Shown one piece after another: positions 63,960 through 64,000 of a stretch of DNA of 64,000 nt. The DNA is from Lachnoclostridium sp. GTDB taxonomy: Bacteria; Bacteroidota; Bacteroidia; Bacteroidales; Muribaculaceae. Numbering within the stretch: the stretch's first letter is position 1; every line of letters starts with the position of its first letter. The stretch covers positions 186,246 to 250,245 of the forward strand of contig JAMPAP010000001.1 in NCBI GenBank assembly GCA_023667185.1, read 5' to 3'. Made by a program: the position numbers and the translations under genes. Below the pieces are notes generated by a model that saw nothing but the letters and a program-made list of their open reading frames with translations, had not been told where the DNA came from and searched no databases.

Positions 63960-64000
63960 TCGTCAATATAAGTAGCTATATTGCCTTCGCTTTCTTGCAC
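63956..64000 (-). CDS. queD: partial queD, C-terminal end
   Basis: The last 14 codons of a frame running off the window read VQESEGNIATYIDE and stop at TGA overlapping the queE ATG. This resembles the C-terminus of 6-carboxy-tetrahydropterin synthase (QueD) in Bacteroidota, and queD-queE is a standard order. Only the tail is visible. Confidence 0.6.
   Translation of the reverse strand: MQESEGNIATYIDE

Overview
The window reads as an ordinary chromosome segment of a Bacteroidota bacterium, most likely order Bacteroidales; a Muribaculaceae-like gut lineage is a guess from gene content. The signs are: a 286-residue primary sigma factor without region 1.1; many promoters of the Bacteroidota form TTTG-N20-TAnnTTTG; a type IX secretion translocon (SprA/Sov) plus a 1511-residue protein with a type IX-like C-terminal sorting domain; an EF-G2 paralogue; and families such as DUF4836, DUF3127, DUF3108 and AAA-ATPase-like/PD-(D/E)XK proteins.

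Layout. 1-8400: EF-G2, an AspT/YidE-type transporter with a Crp-like regulator, a DUF3127 protein, tRNA-Arg(TCT), fabG, a broken small gene, rplS and an unlisted 47-residue membrane protein. 8480-11151: ruvX-def-ettA operon. 11524-16259 (minus): three tightly packed genes encoding a four-helix membrane protein with two Rossmann/RCK-like domains and a RyR-like domain, a TIR-membrane-Sel1 protein, and a PrsW-type intramembrane protease. This is my best candidate for an undescribed signalling or conflict system. 16512-23371: rpoD, a DUF1919 protein, gpmA, and the aspS-nif3-zinc ribbon-slyD operon. 23529-34615: type IX cargo, AAA-like/PD-(D/E)XK protein, kdsC-yhhQ-yjjG overlapping cluster, gdhA, pncB. 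34883-42991: ruvA-sprA. 43224-54197: RluA-type pseudouridine synthase, tdk, DUF3108 protein, 5'-nucleotidase, purM, MltF-like transglycosylase, DUF3332 lipoprotein, VanZ-like protein, priA. 54435-64000: nfo, an SLC45-like MFS transporter, a DUF805 protein, a Ca/Na antiporter, and a minus-strand cluster queD(partial)-queE-flippase-DUF4836-ABC ATPase-ABC permease.

Intergenic DNA is rich in repeats. (i) Three copies of a 156-160 bp MITE-like imperfect palindrome ending GTGACGAT...ATCGTCAC occur. One copy splits a small gene, and removing it with one TAA target duplication restores a 62-codon reading frame. (ii) A 240 bp modular palindrome built from small hairpins occurs twice complete (18834-19073, 47827-48066) and several times in pieces. 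(iii) A 166 bp element has perfect 32 bp inverted ends (31708-31873). (iv) Heptanucleotide (AACTAAC/AGTTTTT-type) and octanucleotide (TGTCAAAT-type) tandem tracts recur, one of them at the promoter of the RyR-TIR-PrsW operon.

Five genes (ruvX, AAA-like, DUF1919, priA, antiporter) have a TAnnTTTG box ending only 4-6 nt before the ATG, which predicts leaderless transcripts.
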